DNA of 64,000 bases from Planctomycetota bacterium (GCA_016779205.1 JADHOC010000021.1:26757-90756); one strand, 5' to 3'. Shown: positions 51,566-61,347, counted from the first letter of the stretch. Made by a program: numbers and translations. Notes: generated by a model not told the origin, from the sequence alone.

Positions 51566-51638
51566 CCCCAAGGCGGGTCCCGGCCCGCAACAGGTCGCCG
51601 AGGGCGGACACGTTTCCGGCTCGCGGGCGGTACCATCA

Positions 51639-51668
51639 GGGGCCGCAGGGGATAGCCCCTGCGGCCCT
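51639..51668 (+). terminator. hairpin between the DUF1573 gene and the pilus operon
   Basis: GGGCCGCAGGGG (51640-51651) pairs with CCCCTGCGGCCC (51656-51667) around loop ATAG, plus a flanking G-T pair. It is about 75 bases after the DUF1573 stop and about 55 before the PilB start. No strong T-run. Confidence 0.65.
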
Positions 51669-51723
51669 CGCCCGTTCCCTCCCGCGCCGCCGCGCGCCAA
51701 CCCCCTCCAGTCCAAGACCCTCC

Positions 51724-53427
51724 GTGAGCCAGGACCTCGGTGAAATCCTCGTCGCCTCCGGAGCGCTCCAGGAGTCGGACCTCCAGCGTGCGAGGGCCCA
51801 TCAGCGCAACGGCGGTGTCGCCCTCGAGGAGGCCCTGGCCTCCCTCGGGCTCGTGGACGAGCCGACCGTCTATCGGGCGCTGGCGAAGGCGGAGGGGATG
51901 CCCTTCGTCGACCTCTCCAAGGGCAAGGTCGCCGATGACGTGATCGCGCAGGTCCCCTCGGAGTTCGCGACCGAGCAGGGGATCATGCCGGTCATGGAGA
52001 AGGGGGGGCGGCTCATCGTCGCCATCGACGACCCCTTCAAGCGGATCGTGGCGGATCAGCTGCAGTTCCTCCTGGGAGACCTCGAGGTCTCCTGTGCGAT
52101 CGCGGCGCCCTCGGCGCTCAAGTCGGCCATCTCGACCGCCTATGGCGCCGGGGTCGAGGACGCCGTCGCGGAGTCCATGGGCGCCGTGGTGGACGGGGAC
52201 GACGAGGACAGCGACGCCCCGATCATCCGGCTGGTGACCAGCATCTTCCGGCAGGCGCTGGACCAGCGGGCATCGGACATCCACGTGGAGCCCGGGCACG
52301 GCCGGGTCCGCGTGCGCTATCGGGTCGACGGCTTGCTGCGGGACGCCGCCGAGCACCCCGATCACCTGTCGGCGCCGCTCATGAGCCGTCTGAAGATCAT
52401 GGCGCGCATGGACATCGCGGAGAAGCGCAAGCCGCAGGACGGCCGCATCGGCCTGAAGCTCGGCGGCCGCGACGTGGACGTCCGCGCCTCGATCTTGCCC
52501 TCGAACCACGGCGAGACCATGGTCATGCGCCTGCTCGACCGCGGAAAGAGCCTCCTCGGCCTCGGGGACCTCGGGCTCGGGATCGACGACCAGCGCTGGT
52601 TCGGGAAGATGATCGCGCGCCCGAACGGCATCGTCCTCGTGACGGGCCCGACGGGGTCGGGCAAGACGACCACCCTCTACGCGGCCCTGCAGGAGCTGAA
52701 CCGCGCCGACGTGAAGATCATCACGGCGGAGGACCCGGTCGAGTACCACATCCGCGGGATCAACCAGGTGCAGGTCGAGCCGCGCATCGGACTCTCGTTC
52801 TCCCGGATCCTGAAGGCCATGCTCCGCTGCGCGCCGAACGTGATCCTCGTCGGTGAGATCCGGGACATGGAGACCGCCGAGATCGCCATCCAGGCGGCGC
52901 TCACGGGGCACCTCGTGTTCTCGACGCTGCACACCAACGACGCGCCCAGCGCCCTGACCCGGCTCGCCGACCTCGGGGTGAAGCCCTTCCTGGTCTCGGC
53001 CTCGGTCCAGGGCGTCCTCGCCCAGCGCCTGGTGCGCCGACTCTGCGGCGACTGCGCCGAGTCCTACACGCCGACGGCGGCCGAGGTGAACGCGCTCGGA
53101 TTGGACCCCGATACCGTCCTCGCCCCCGGCAGCGATGTGCGCTTCAAGCGCCCCCGGGGCTGCCGCAGCTGCGAGGGGAGCGGGTACCAGGGCCGGGTGG
53201 CGCTGTACGAGCTCATGAGCATGGACAACACCATCCGGGACATGACCTTCCGGGGCGCGGCCCAGGGGGACGTTCGCAAGACCGCCGAGGCCTCAGGCGC
53301 CCTGCGGGGCCTCGTGGAGGACGGCGCGCGGAAGGTCTCCGAGGGTGTCACCAGCGTGACGGAGGTGCTCCGCGTGGTGGGCACCGATGGCCTGAGTCCG
53401 GAGGAGGAGGCGTCCCTCTCGGCCTGA
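51724..53427 (+). CDS. pilB: type IV pilus/type II secretion assembly ATPase (PilB/GspE), copy 1
   Basis: A 567-residue secretion ATPase. The N1 domain (residues 1-150) has ILVASGALQESDLQRARAHQ. The core has RASDIHVEPGHGRVRVRYRVDG (RASDIHVEP, RVRYRVDG), Walker A GPTGSGKTT (308-316), AEDPVEY Asp box, VGEIRDMETAEIA (Walker B) and STLHTNDAPSALTRL His box. The zinc site is C-x2-C (LCGDC) and C-x2-C (CRSCEGSGYQGR). GTG 51724 begins the N1 domain. It powers pilus or pseudopilus extension. First gene of the operon. Confidence 0.9.
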   Translation: MSQDLGEILVASGALQESDLQRARAHQRNGGVALEEALASLGLVDEPTVYRALAKAEGMPFVDLSKGKVADDVIAQVPSEFATEQGIMPVMEKGGRLIVAIDDPFKRIVADQLQFLLGDLEVSCAIAAPSALKSAISTAYGAGVEDAVAESMGAVVDGDDEDSDAPIIRLVTSIFRQALDQRASDIHVEPGHGRVRVRYRVDGLLRDAAEHPDHLSAPLMSRLKIMARMDIAEKRKPQDGRIGLKLGGRDVDVRASILPSNHGETMVMRLLDRGKSLLGLGDLGLGIDDQRWFGKMIARPNGIVLVTGPTGSGKTTTLYAALQELNRADVKIITAEDPVEYHIRGINQVQVEPRIGLSFSRILKAMLRCAPNVILVGEIRDMETAEIAIQAALTGHLVFSTLHTNDAPSALTRLADLGVKPFLVSASVQGVLAQRLVRRLCGDCAESYTPTAAEVNALGLDPDTVLAPGSDVRFKRPRGCRSCEGSGYQGRVALYELMSMDNTIRDMTFRGAAQGDVRKTAEASGALRGLVEDGARKVSEGVTSVTEVLRVVGTDGLSPEEEASLSA

Positions 53428-53475
53428 CGGCCGGCGCCTTCGAGGATGCAGCGGGCGAACGCCCCACGAGCTCCC

Positions 53476-54525
53476 ATGAATGCCAAGGAATTGATGTCCC
53501 TTTCGATCGAGGTTGGCGCCTCGGACCTCCACCTCAACCCTGGCCGCCCCCCGGTGGGGCGGGTGGACGGCAAGCTCGTGTCCCTCTCCACGGACACGAT
53601 CGACGACGCGACCGTCGAGGGCTGGTGCCGCGAGCTCTGTGACGACAAGCATTGGGCCGAGCTGCTCGAGATGGGGACCACGGATATCGGTCTCGCGCAC
53701 GAGTCGGGCACCCGCTTCAGGGTGAGCTGCATGAAGCAGCGCGGGCGCTTCACGGCCATCCTGCGCCTGATCCCCAGCGAGCTGCTGACCTTTGATCAGA
53801 TCGGCCTCCCCGAGACGGTGCAGCAGCTCCTGCGTCGGCCGCGCGGGCTGATCCTGGTCACGGGCCCGACGGGCTCCGGTAAGTCGACGACGCTGGCGAC
53901 GATGATCGACTGGATCAACCAGAGCCTCGACCGCCACATCATCACGATCGAGGACCCGATCGAGTTCTACCACCGCCACGGCCAGGGGCTCGTCACCCAG
54001 CGCGAGGTCGGTCAGGACGTGCCGGACTTCCCGGAGGCGATGCGCCGGGCGCTGCGCCAGGACCCCGACGTGATCCTGCTCGGGGAGATGCGCGACCTCG
54101 ACACGATCTCCGCCGCGCTGACCGCGGCCGAGACGGGACACCTGGTCTTCGGAACCCTGCACACCACGGGGAGCGCGCGGACGATCAACCGGATCATCGA
54201 CGCCTATCCGGCGAACCAGCAGGAGCAGGTGCGGGCCCAGCTCAGCGTCTCCCTGGTCGCCGTGGTGAGCCAGGTGCTCATGCCGAAGGACGGAGGCAAG
54301 GGGCGCGTGGCCGGGTTCGAGGTGATGATCAACAACCCCGCGATCGCCAACCTCATCCGCAAGAACGAGACGAACAAGATCCAGTCCACCATCCAGACGT
54401 CCAAGCGCATGGGGATGATCACCCTGGACGACTACCTCATGGACCTCCTGCGCAACGGAGAGATCTCCGCCCAGACGGCCCTCGACTACGCGCAGGACCC
54501 CAAGGACCTGGAGGCGCGCCTGTGA
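53476..54525 (+). CDS. pilT: type IV pilus retraction ATPase (PilT)
   Basis: A 349-residue PilT. It lacks the large N1 domain and the tetracysteine site of PilB. Motifs: SIEVGASDLHLNPGRPPVGRVDG (ASDLHLNPG), Walker A GPTGSGKST (130-138), IEDPIEFYH, RALRQDPDVILLGEMRDLDT (LGEMRD Walker B) and TLHTTGSARTINRIID (PilT-typical His box). It depolymerises pili. ATG 53476 is chosen from the family N-terminus. Its stop overlaps the second PilB start (GTGA). Confidence 0.92.
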   Translation: MNAKELMSLSIEVGASDLHLNPGRPPVGRVDGKLVSLSTDTIDDATVEGWCRELCDDKHWAELLEMGTTDIGLAHESGTRFRVSCMKQRGRFTAILRLIPSELLTFDQIGLPETVQQLLRRPRGLILVTGPTGSGKSTTLATMIDWINQSLDRHIITIEDPIEFYHRHGQGLVTQREVGQDVPDFPEAMRRALRQDPDVILLGEMRDLDTISAALTAAETGHLVFGTLHTTGSARTINRIIDAYPANQQEQVRAQLSVSLVAVVSQVLMPKDGGKGRVAGFEVMINNPAIANLIRKNETNKIQSTIQTSKRMGMITLDDYLMDLLRNGEISAQTALDYAQDPKDLEARL

Positions 54526-56201
54526 CCGACGGTGGATCCTCACCGGCCCGCCCGCTTCTGGGGCAGGTCCTCAAGGCGCGCGGGATCATCCGTGAGAGCC
54601 AGGTGCAGGCTGCCCTCGCAGAGCAGCGCACCCACGGCGGCCTCATCGGCCAGGCGCTCGTCGAGATGGGGGCCTGTACCGCCGGGGACATCGCCCTGGC
54701 CCTGGCCGAGCAGGCCGGGATGGAGACCGTGGATCTCACCAGCGAGCGTCCGACCGAGGAGGCCGTCGGCACCATCGATGGGTCCGCCGCCCACGCCTAC
54801 GGGGTGCTGCCCCTGCGGCTGGAGGGAGACGTCCTCCTGGTGGCTCTCGCGGACCCCATGAACACCGCGGTCCTGGAGGACCTCTCGTTCACCACCGGGT
54901 ACGAGACCCGCGCCGTGGTGGCCGACGGCGAGCTGATCCGCTCGTTGGTCCTCGAGCTGTACGGCGAGGAGTCGACCCTGGCGGACGCCATCGCGGACGC
55001 GGCCAATGCCTCGCTCGGCGACGCGGAGAGCGCCGCCCAGAGCAAGCCGGTGGTGCGCCTGCTCAACTCGATCCTGCACCGAGCGATCCGCGACCGTGCG
55101 AGCGACGTGCACTTCGAGGTCTACGAGGACGTCTTCCGGATCCGCTATCGGGTGGACGGTGCGCTGTACGAGGTGGAGGCGCCGCCGCCGCACCTTGCGG
55201 TCCCTCTGGTCAGCCGCATCAAGGTGATGGCGGACCTCGACATCACGGAGGCGCGGGTCCCCCAGGACGGACGGATCGAACTGGCCATCGACGGTCGCCC
55301 CGTGGACCTCCGGGTGGCGACGCTTCCGGGGGCCTCCGGCGAGGGCTGCGTCATGCGAGTGCTCGACCGCTCGGCGGTGAGCCTGGACCTCCAGGCTCTG
55401 GGGCTGCAACCCCATGACGAGGCGGCGCTCCGGGCGATGACGAACCTGCCCCACGGCATCGTGCTCGTCACGGGCCCCACGGGCTCAGGCAAGACGACCA
55501 CCCTGTACGCGATGCTGTCCGAGGCCAACTCGCCCGACACCAAGATCATCACGGTCGAGGACCCGGTCGAGTACGACATCGACGGCATCGTCCAGGTCCC
55601 GATCAACGACGAGATCGGCGTCACCTACGCGAGCGTCCTGCGCTCCATCCTGCGCCAGGATCCGGACAAGATCCTCGTGGGCGAGATCCGGGACCAGGAG
55701 ACCGGGGCGACGGCGGTGGAGGCCAGCCTCACCGGGCACACCGTCTTCGCGACCATCCACACCAACGACGCGCCCAGCACCGTGACCCGGCTGGTCGACA
55801 TGGGGGTGGAGCCCTTCCTCATCTCCGCCACCCTGGAGTCGGTGGTGGCCCAGCGCCTGGTCCGGTCGGTGTGTCCGGACTGTCGCGTCGAGTTCGAACC
55901 TGATGAGGACGTGCTGATGGAGCTCGGCCCCGACGCGGATCTGGTCCGCGGCCGGACGCTCTCCTACGGCAAGGGCTGCGACAAGTGCCACCACACCGGC
56001 TACCGCGGGCGGACCGGGCTCTTCGAGATCATGACGATCGACGACGAGATCCGCCGACTCATCGAGGCCAACGCCTCGATCGAGGAGCTGCGGGAGGCGG
56101 CGCTCACGGGCGGCATGAGGTCCCTCAGGGAGGCTGGCCTGCGGGCGGCCGCCGAGGGGCGAACCACGATCGAAGAAGTCCTCCGGGAGACCCTCGTCTG
56201 A
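54522..56201 (+). CDS. pilB: type IV pilus/type II secretion assembly ATPase (PilB/GspE), copy 2
   Basis: A 559-residue PilB/GspE paralogue of the one at 51724. N1: GQVLKARGIIRESQVQAAL. Core: RASDVHFEVYEDVFRIRYRVDG (RASDVHFE, RIRYRVDG), GPTGSGKTT (318-326), VEDPVEYDIDGIVQVPIND, GEIRDQETGATAVEASLTGH, IHTNDAPSTVTRLVD. Zinc motif: VCPDC and CDKCHHTGYRGR. The GTG start lies inside the pilT stop. The two PilB copies differ in the Asp box and tail, so they probably serve different states or systems. PilC follows after one base. Confidence 0.92.
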   Translation: MTDGGSSPARPLLGQVLKARGIIRESQVQAALAEQRTHGGLIGQALVEMGACTAGDIALALAEQAGMETVDLTSERPTEEAVGTIDGSAAHAYGVLPLRLEGDVLLVALADPMNTAVLEDLSFTTGYETRAVVADGELIRSLVLELYGEESTLADAIADAANASLGDAESAAQSKPVVRLLNSILHRAIRDRASDVHFEVYEDVFRIRYRVDGALYEVEAPPPHLAVPLVSRIKVMADLDITEARVPQDGRIELAIDGRPVDLRVATLPGASGEGCVMRVLDRSAVSLDLQALGLQPHDEAALRAMTNLPHGIVLVTGPTGSGKTTTLYAMLSEANSPDTKIITVEDPVEYDIDGIVQVPINDEIGVTYASVLRSILRQDPDKILVGEIRDQETGATAVEASLTGHTVFATIHTNDAPSTVTRLVDMGVEPFLISATLESVVAQRLVRSVCPDCRVEFEPDEDVLMELGPDADLVRGRTLSYGKGCDKCHHTGYRGRTGLFEIMTIDDEIRRLIEANASIEELREAALTGGMRSLREAGLRAAAEGRTTIEEVLRETLV

Positions 56202-56202
56202 T

Positions 56203-57345
56203 ATGGCCAAGCGAATCCAGCGATCCACCCCCGCGCCGAAGCGGGCACAGGCAGCCGGCGGCCCCGTCGACGCCCCCGTCCGGAAGAGAAGAGGCGGCCG
56301 GGTCAACGCGGCTCTGGTCACCGACTTCACCGTGCAGCTGGCCACGCTGTCCGACGCGGGGATCCCCGTGGTGAAGGCGCTCACCATCCTCGAGGGCCAG
56401 ACCGAGCCTGGCCCCTTCAAGGACATCCTCCGGGAGATCACGGAGGACGTGTCGGGAGGCGCGCCGCTCTCCGACGCGCTCGCCAAGCACGAGAAGGTCT
56501 TCGACACGCTCTACTCCTCGATGGTGCGCGCTGGAGAGGTCGGCGGTGTGCTGGACCGAGTGCTCGATCGCCTGGCGGAGTTCCGCGAGAAGGCCGCCGA
56601 CATCCGGTCGAAGATCAAGCAGGCCGTCATCTACCCGGCGATCCTGATCCTCGTCTCCATCGGCGTCGTGTCGGCGGTGATCATCTTCGTGATCCCGACC
56701 TTCAACGAGATCTTCACCAGCTTCGACGTGGAGCTCCCCGAGCCCACCCGCATCCTCCTGGGGATCAGCGAGTTCATGACGTCGTACTGGTACGTCGTGT
56801 TCGGCGTGCCGATCCTCGCCTTCATCGGCCACAAGATGGCTGTCGGGCGCAACCGCGGCTACCGCCGCGGGTGGCACGCGGCGCTCCTCAAGGTCCCGTT
56901 CCTCGGGACGGTGCTCAACCGGTCCATGACGGCCATGTTCGCCCGGACCTTCGGGACCCTCGTCCAGGCGGGGGTGCCCCACCTGGACGCCCTCGGCATC
57001 GTCCGCGACGCCAGCGGCAACGAGGTCCTCGTGGACGCCGTCGAGGACATCCGGCGGACCGTACGCGAGGGCGAGGGGATCGCCCGGCCCATGGGGGAGA
57101 CCGGCCTCTTCGATGACGTGGTCACCAACATGGTGGACGTCGGTGAGGAGACGGGGGAGCTGGACTCGATGCTCCTCAAGGTCGCGGATGCCTATGACGA
57201 TCAGGTGGACAGGAAGCTGGCCGCGCTCTTCAAGGTCCTGGAGCCCGCGATCCTCGTCCTGATGGCGGTGCTGATCGGCGGCCTGGTGGTCGCGCTCATC
57301 CTGCCCCTCACCAAGATGATGAGTACCATCGGCGGCCAGGGCTGA
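56203..57345 (+). CDS. pilC: type IV pilus/type II secretion inner-membrane platform protein (PilC/GspF)
   Basis: A 380-residue platform protein. Two T2SSF domains: FTVQLATLSDAGIPVVKALTIL (as FTVQLATLSDAGIP) near residue 42, and FARTFGTLVQAGVPHLDALGI near 247. Each is followed by a helix pair. Three TM helices: PAILILVSIGVVSAVIIFVIP, YWYVVFGVPILAFIG, and ILVLMAVLIGGLVVALILPL at the C-terminus. VRAGEVGGVLDRVLDRLAEFR is the family motif. The cytoplasmic N-terminal 35 residues are basic. It couples the ATPases to pilin assembly. No pilin, PilM-Q or prepilin peptidase in the window. Confidence 0.93.
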   Translation: MAKRIQRSTPAPKRAQAAGGPVDAPVRKRRGGRVNAALVTDFTVQLATLSDAGIPVVKALTILEGQTEPGPFKDILREITEDVSGGAPLSDALAKHEKVFDTLYSSMVRAGEVGGVLDRVLDRLAEFREKAADIRSKIKQAVIYPAILILVSIGVVSAVIIFVIPTFNEIFTSFDVELPEPTRILLGISEFMTSYWYVVFGVPILAFIGHKMAVGRNRGYRRGWHAALLKVPFLGTVLNRSMTAMFARTFGTLVQAGVPHLDALGIVRDASGNEVLVDAVEDIRRTVREGEGIARPMGETGLFDDVVTNMVDVGEETGELDSMLLKVADAYDDQVDRKLAALFKVLEPAILVLMAVLIGGLVVALILPLTKMMSTIGGQG

Positions 57346-57371
57346 CGCGCTGATCGCAGGCCAGGAACACG

Positions 57372-59024
57372 TTGGATCCAGATCGAAGACCAGAACCGCT
57401 GACCTCGGCGCCCGCTCACGCGCAGGCGTCCGGGGAGGCGCGCCGAGGTCTGCCCTGGCGCCGTTCGATCCGCGGCCCGATCGCCGCGGCGGTCATCGCC
57501 GCCAACGTCCTCTCCTTCGCGGTGATCGCGGTCATCAACGAGCGCGCTGCGAGTCTGGACCGTGAGGCGATCGAGTACGACTACTCGCTCCAGCTCAGCG
57601 ACCACCTCGACGCGGTCGTGGACGGGCTCGGCCGCCTGCGTCCGGCGGAGGTGCTGGACTGGAGCGGCTGGCGGTACTTCGACGATGTCATCGTGGCCCA
57701 GGCGCCCGAGCGGCGGCCGGACGGGACCTTCGACGTGGCGGGCGTCTACCTGAACCCCCTGGGGCGAGCCCACCGCCCCGTGGACTTCGAGGAGGACGAG
57801 GCCCTGGCGATGATGGCCCTCGCCATCGAGAGCCGGGCGCTGGTGAGCAACAGCTTCGGCGCCGCGGCGCCGGTGCTGACCACGTCGGGCACGGCCTGGG
57901 GGGCGGCCTGGTTCAAGGGGGCGCCGATCGAGTTCGCGGCCTCGCGTACCCGGAAGATCCTGCCGGTGTTCCTGCTCGTCCTGGCGGGCGTCACGTTGAG
58001 CACCCTCGTGCTGATCCGGCGCACCGTCCTGGACCCCGTGGCGGGGCTGGCCCGCGCGGCCGGCCGGCTGGAGGCGGGGGACCTCTCGGCGCGCGCCAGG
58101 GAGCGGGGCCGCCAGGAGGATGAGCTCGGCGGGCTCGTTCGCACCTTCAACGCCATGGCCGTCCGCCTCGAGCGATACAACCGGGACCTGGAGGTCGCGG
58201 TGCAGGAGGCCACCGATCGAGTCCGGAGCGCCGAGGCCGCGGCGATGACCCAGCGCCGCCTCGCGGCGACGGGCGAGCTCGCGGCGGGGATCGCCCACGA
58301 GCTCAACAACCCCCTCGGCGGGCTGGCCAACGCCGTGGAGGCCCTCAAGCGAGAGGACCTCCCGGAGGAGCGCCGGCAGGAGTATCTCCAGCTGGTGAGC
58401 GGAGGGCTGCAGCGGATGGGCGAGACCGTCGGGCGCCTCCTGCGCCTCTCTCCCCGGGAGGCCACGCTCGGGGAGGTCGAGGTGGACCGACCCCTCTCCG
58501 ACGCCCTGGGCCTCATCCGCCACCGGGCCGAGCAGATCGGGGTCGCCGTCGAGCTTCACCTGCGCTCTGAAGAGGCGTCAGAGCCACTCGACCCGTTCCT
58601 CCCGAGCTCCCTGGAGCGGTTGCGGGTACTGCCCCGGCTCCAGGGCGCCGCCAACGAGCTGGGCCAGGCCTTCCTCAACCTCCTGGTCAACTCGCTGGAC
58701 GCGATCGAGGAGGGCCGGGCGAGCGGTCGGATCCCGAGGGAGCGGGGGCGAATCCGGCTGGAGCTCGGCCTGACGGCGGGCGGGTCACTCGAGCTGGTCT
58801 TCGAGGACGATGGTCCCGGCGTGCCTGCCGAGGTCCTCGAGCGCGCGGCGGACCCGTTCTTCACCACCAAGGAGCAGGGCAAGGGCACGGGCCTCGGGCT
58901 CGCCATGGTCCACAACGTGATCGCGGCCCACGGTGGCCGCGTCCTCGTCTCCAGCGAGGAGGGCGAGGGCTTCCGCGTCGCCATCGAAATGCCGCTCGAG
59001 CGAGCGGGGGACTCCGCGACGTGA
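57372..59024 (+). CDS. sensor histidine kinase with HAMP
   Basis: A 550-residue membrane histidine kinase. TM1 at about 35-55 (IAAAVIAANVLSFAVIAVIN), periplasmic sensor loop of about 145 residues, TM2 about 200-220 (LPVFLLVLAGVTLSTLVLI), HAMP (RRTVLDPVAGLARAAGRLEAGDL). HisKA with AAGIAHELNNPLGGL (phospho-His). ATPase domain: N box NLLVNSLDAI, G1 EDDGPGVP, F box DPFFTTKEQGKGTGLGLAM. It starts at TTG 57372; no ATG fits. No response regulator adjoins. It follows pilC by 26 bases and overlaps the next gene (GTGA), so it may be co-regulated with the pilus motor. Confidence 0.85.
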   Translation: MDPDRRPEPLTSAPAHAQASGEARRGLPWRRSIRGPIAAAVIAANVLSFAVIAVINERAASLDREAIEYDYSLQLSDHLDAVVDGLGRLRPAEVLDWSGWRYFDDVIVAQAPERRPDGTFDVAGVYLNPLGRAHRPVDFEEDEALAMMALAIESRALVSNSFGAAAPVLTTSGTAWGAAWFKGAPIEFAASRTRKILPVFLLVLAGVTLSTLVLIRRTVLDPVAGLARAAGRLEAGDLSARARERGRQEDELGGLVRTFNAMAVRLERYNRDLEVAVQEATDRVRSAEAAAMTQRRLAATGELAAGIAHELNNPLGGLANAVEALKREDLPEERRQEYLQLVSGGLQRMGETVGRLLRLSPREATLGEVEVDRPLSDALGLIRHRAEQIGVAVELHLRSEEASEPLDPFLPSSLERLRVLPRLQGAANELGQAFLNLLVNSLDAIEEGRASGRIPRERGRIRLELGLTAGGSLELVFEDDGPGVPAEVLERAADPFFTTKEQGKGTGLGLAMVHNVIAAHGGRVLVSSEEGEGFRVAIEMPLERAGDSAT

Positions 59025-60310
59025 TCTGGGTCTCGATTCTCCTGCTGGTGCTGGTCTCCGGCACCCTGAGTAGCTCGGAGACGGCGCTGTTCAAGCTCGA
59101 CGAGGGCGAGCGGGCCCTCGCGTCCCCGCGGGTCCGTCGGCTGCTGGAGGACCCCCGTTCGCTCCTGGTCACGATCCTGCTCGGCAACCTGATCGTGAAC
59201 CTGGCGTTCTTCGCGGTGGCGCCCTCTGCCCTCGGGCAATTCATCGAGCGCTCCGGCGGGCTGTCAGCGGAGGAGGCGAAGTTCGCGGGCGGCTTCGGGG
59301 CCCTCGTGATCCTGCTGATCTCCGGCGAGATCCTCCCCAAGGCCCTGGCCCTCCGCGCTCCGCGGGCCGTGGCGCGCTTGACCTCGGCGCCGGTCACCGC
59401 CGCCGTCCGGACCCTCGGGCCCGCCCGGCAGCTGGTGAGCGGCGCCCTGGAATTCTCCCGGCGTCTGATCGGCGAGGACGAGCGCTCCGAGAAGGGCGTC
59501 ACCCCGGAGGCCCTCGCGGAGGTGCTGGAGCGGAGCCGAAGCGAGGGAGTGCTGGCGGCGAAGGAGGCGAACCTGCTGGGGGAGATCGTGGAGCTGGAGC
59601 GCCTCCGGGTGCGCGAGGCCATGACCCCGCGGGTGGACCTCGTCATGTTCGACCTCGGGGAAGAGGACCTCGCGGCCGAGCGGCAGCGGGTCCTCGACGA
59701 GGCCCGCCGGGGGCGCATGACCTGGGTCCTCGCGATCCGGGACGGCGCGGACCACGTGGCCGGGGGCATCGGCGTCCGTGACCTGCTGCTGGCCCCGGGG
59801 CGCGACCCCGAGGAGCTCGTGATGCCGGTCAAGCTCGTGCCGGAGGTGGCGCGGCTCGGCTCCCTCTTGAGCGCCTTCCACCTCGACCGCGTGTCCGAGG
59901 CCGTCGTGATCGACGAGTGGGGCGGCACCGCGGGGGTGGTGACCCTCGAGGACGTCTTCGAGGAGCTCGTCGGTGAGCTGCGGGTCGAGGGCGAGGAGAA
60001 GGCCCCGGAGATCGTGGGCGTGGGCGAGGGACGCTTCCGGGTGTCCGGGAGCCTCTCGGTCCGTGACTGGAACGACTCCTTCGGCCTGCAGGTGGTCCCC
60101 GCCGCGTTCGAGACGGTGGGCGGCTTCGTGAGCGCGGTCCTCGGGCGCATCCCGAAGGCCGGCGACGAGGTGGACCTGGGGGCCGGCCTCATCGGCGTGA
60201 TCGACGAGGTCCGGGGCCGCCGGGTGGTGACGCTCACGCTCATGAGCCGTCGCGGCGAGGCCGTGACCGGTGGAGAGCGAGGCCGCGATGAGCGGGAGGC
60301 GGCGCGATGA
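59021..60310 (+). CDS. CNNM/CorC-HlyC family membrane protein
   Basis: A 429-residue protein. DUF21/CNNM TM domain with SGTLSSSETALFKLDEGE and LLVTILLGNLIVNLAFFAVAP, a CBS pair region (REAMTPRVDLVMF, VIDEWGGTAGVVTLEDVFEELVGEL) and a C-terminal transporter-associated CorC_HlyC domain (FRVSGSLSVRDWNDSF). These proteins transport or regulate Mg2+/Co2+ efflux. The GTG start lies inside the kinase stop, and its own stop overlaps the next gene, so they are coupled. Confidence 0.88.
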   Translation: MIWVSILLLVLVSGTLSSSETALFKLDEGERALASPRVRRLLEDPRSLLVTILLGNLIVNLAFFAVAPSALGQFIERSGGLSAEEAKFAGGFGALVILLISGEILPKALALRAPRAVARLTSAPVTAAVRTLGPARQLVSGALEFSRRLIGEDERSEKGVTPEALAEVLERSRSEGVLAAKEANLLGEIVELERLRVREAMTPRVDLVMFDLGEEDLAAERQRVLDEARRGRMTWVLAIRDGADHVAGGIGVRDLLLAPGRDPEELVMPVKLVPEVARLGSLLSAFHLDRVSEAVVIDEWGGTAGVVTLEDVFEELVGELRVEGEEKAPEIVGVGEGRFRVSGSLSVRDWNDSFGLQVVPAAFETVGGFVSAVLGRIPKAGDEVDLGAGLIGVIDEVRGRRVVTLTLMSRRGEAVTGGERGRDEREAAR

Positions 60311-61347
60311 ATCTCCTGGTCGATTCGGCGCTCCTGCTCCTCCTGGTGGGACTCAGCGCGACCTACTCCGGCTCCGAGACAGGCTTCTACAGCCTGTCCT
60401 CGGTGCAGGTGGACCTGGACGCACGCAGCGGCTCCCGCCGTGCGGTGATGATGCGCTGGCTGCTCCGGAACGAGAGCGCCCTGCTGATCACCATCCTGAT
60501 TGGCAACAACCTCGCGCTGGAGCTGGCGACCCACGTGGCCGAGTCCATGACGAGGCAGCTCATCGGGTCCGAGGACCCCGCGACCGTGGCGCTCGTCGTG
60601 ACGGCGGCGCTGACCCCGCTGGTCTTCCTGTTCGGCGAGGCCCTCCCCAAGGACGTCTTCAGGCAGCGGCCCCACGGGACGACGGCGCTGGTGGCGCCGA
60701 TCATCGCCTTCTCACGGATCGTCTTCTGGCCCCTCGAGCGTGCGCTCCGCTTGTTCACCCTCGCCCTCGAGCGGCTCCTGGGCCTCGGCGCCGAGGTCAC
60801 GGCGCCGGTGGGGGGGCGGGCCGCCGTCCTCGGCTTCATCGCAGAGGGGCGTCGGCACGGGGTGCTCTCCGAGCGCGCGGAGGCCCTGGCCGCGAACGCC
60901 TTGCGGCTCCGGGCGATCCCCGTCTCGGAGAGCATGGTGCCCTGGGAGGACGTGGCCTGCCTGGACCGAGGCGCGACCCGGGAGGAACACTTCAGCAAGG
61001 TGCGGGAGTCCCGCTTCTCGAGGCTGCCCGTCCTGGAGGCGGAGGGGGATCGGCTGCGGATCGACGGGTACGTCCATCAGATGGAGATCCTCCACCGCTG
61101 GAACGCCATGGGGGCCAATGGCGAGCTCCCCGAGGTGCTCGAGCAAGTCCGGCCGTTGCCGCGGCTGGCCCGGGATGTCCCGGTGGATCGGGCGCTCAAC
61201 ACCTTCGCCGCCAGCGGGCGGCGCATCGCCCTGGTGGTGGCGGAGGAGTACGCCGGGGAGTCCGGCCCGGTGCCCCGGAGCGCGATCCTCGGCCTGGTGT
61301 CGGTCAACGACCTCCTGGAGCGGATCTCCCACGAGGTGGTCCGGTGA
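60307..61347 (+). CDS. second CNNM/DUF21 membrane protein without CorC domain
   Basis: A 346-residue paralogue of the upstream gene. It has the DUF21 hallmark YSGSETGFYSLSSVQVDL, ALLITILIGNNLALELATHV and LFGEALPKDVFRQRP, then a CBS-like region (SESMVPWEDVACLD, and SAILGLVSVNDLLERI). The C-terminal CorC_HlyC domain is missing. Such pairs of a full and a short CNNM protein probably form a hetero-oligomer. Start ATG 60307 overlaps the previous stop (ATGA). Confidence 0.82.
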   Translation: MNLLVDSALLLLLVGLSATYSGSETGFYSLSSVQVDLDARSGSRRAVMMRWLLRNESALLITILIGNNLALELATHVAESMTRQLIGSEDPATVALVVTAALTPLVFLFGEALPKDVFRQRPHGTTALVAPIIAFSRIVFWPLERALRLFTLALERLLGLGAEVTAPVGGRAAVLGFIAEGRRHGVLSERAEALAANALRLRAIPVSESMVPWEDVACLDRGATREEHFSKVRESRFSRLPVLEAEGDRLRIDGYVHQMEILHRWNAMGANGELPEVLEQVRPLPRLARDVPVDRALNTFAASGRRIALVVAEEYAGESGPVPRSAILGLVSVNDLLERISHEVVR

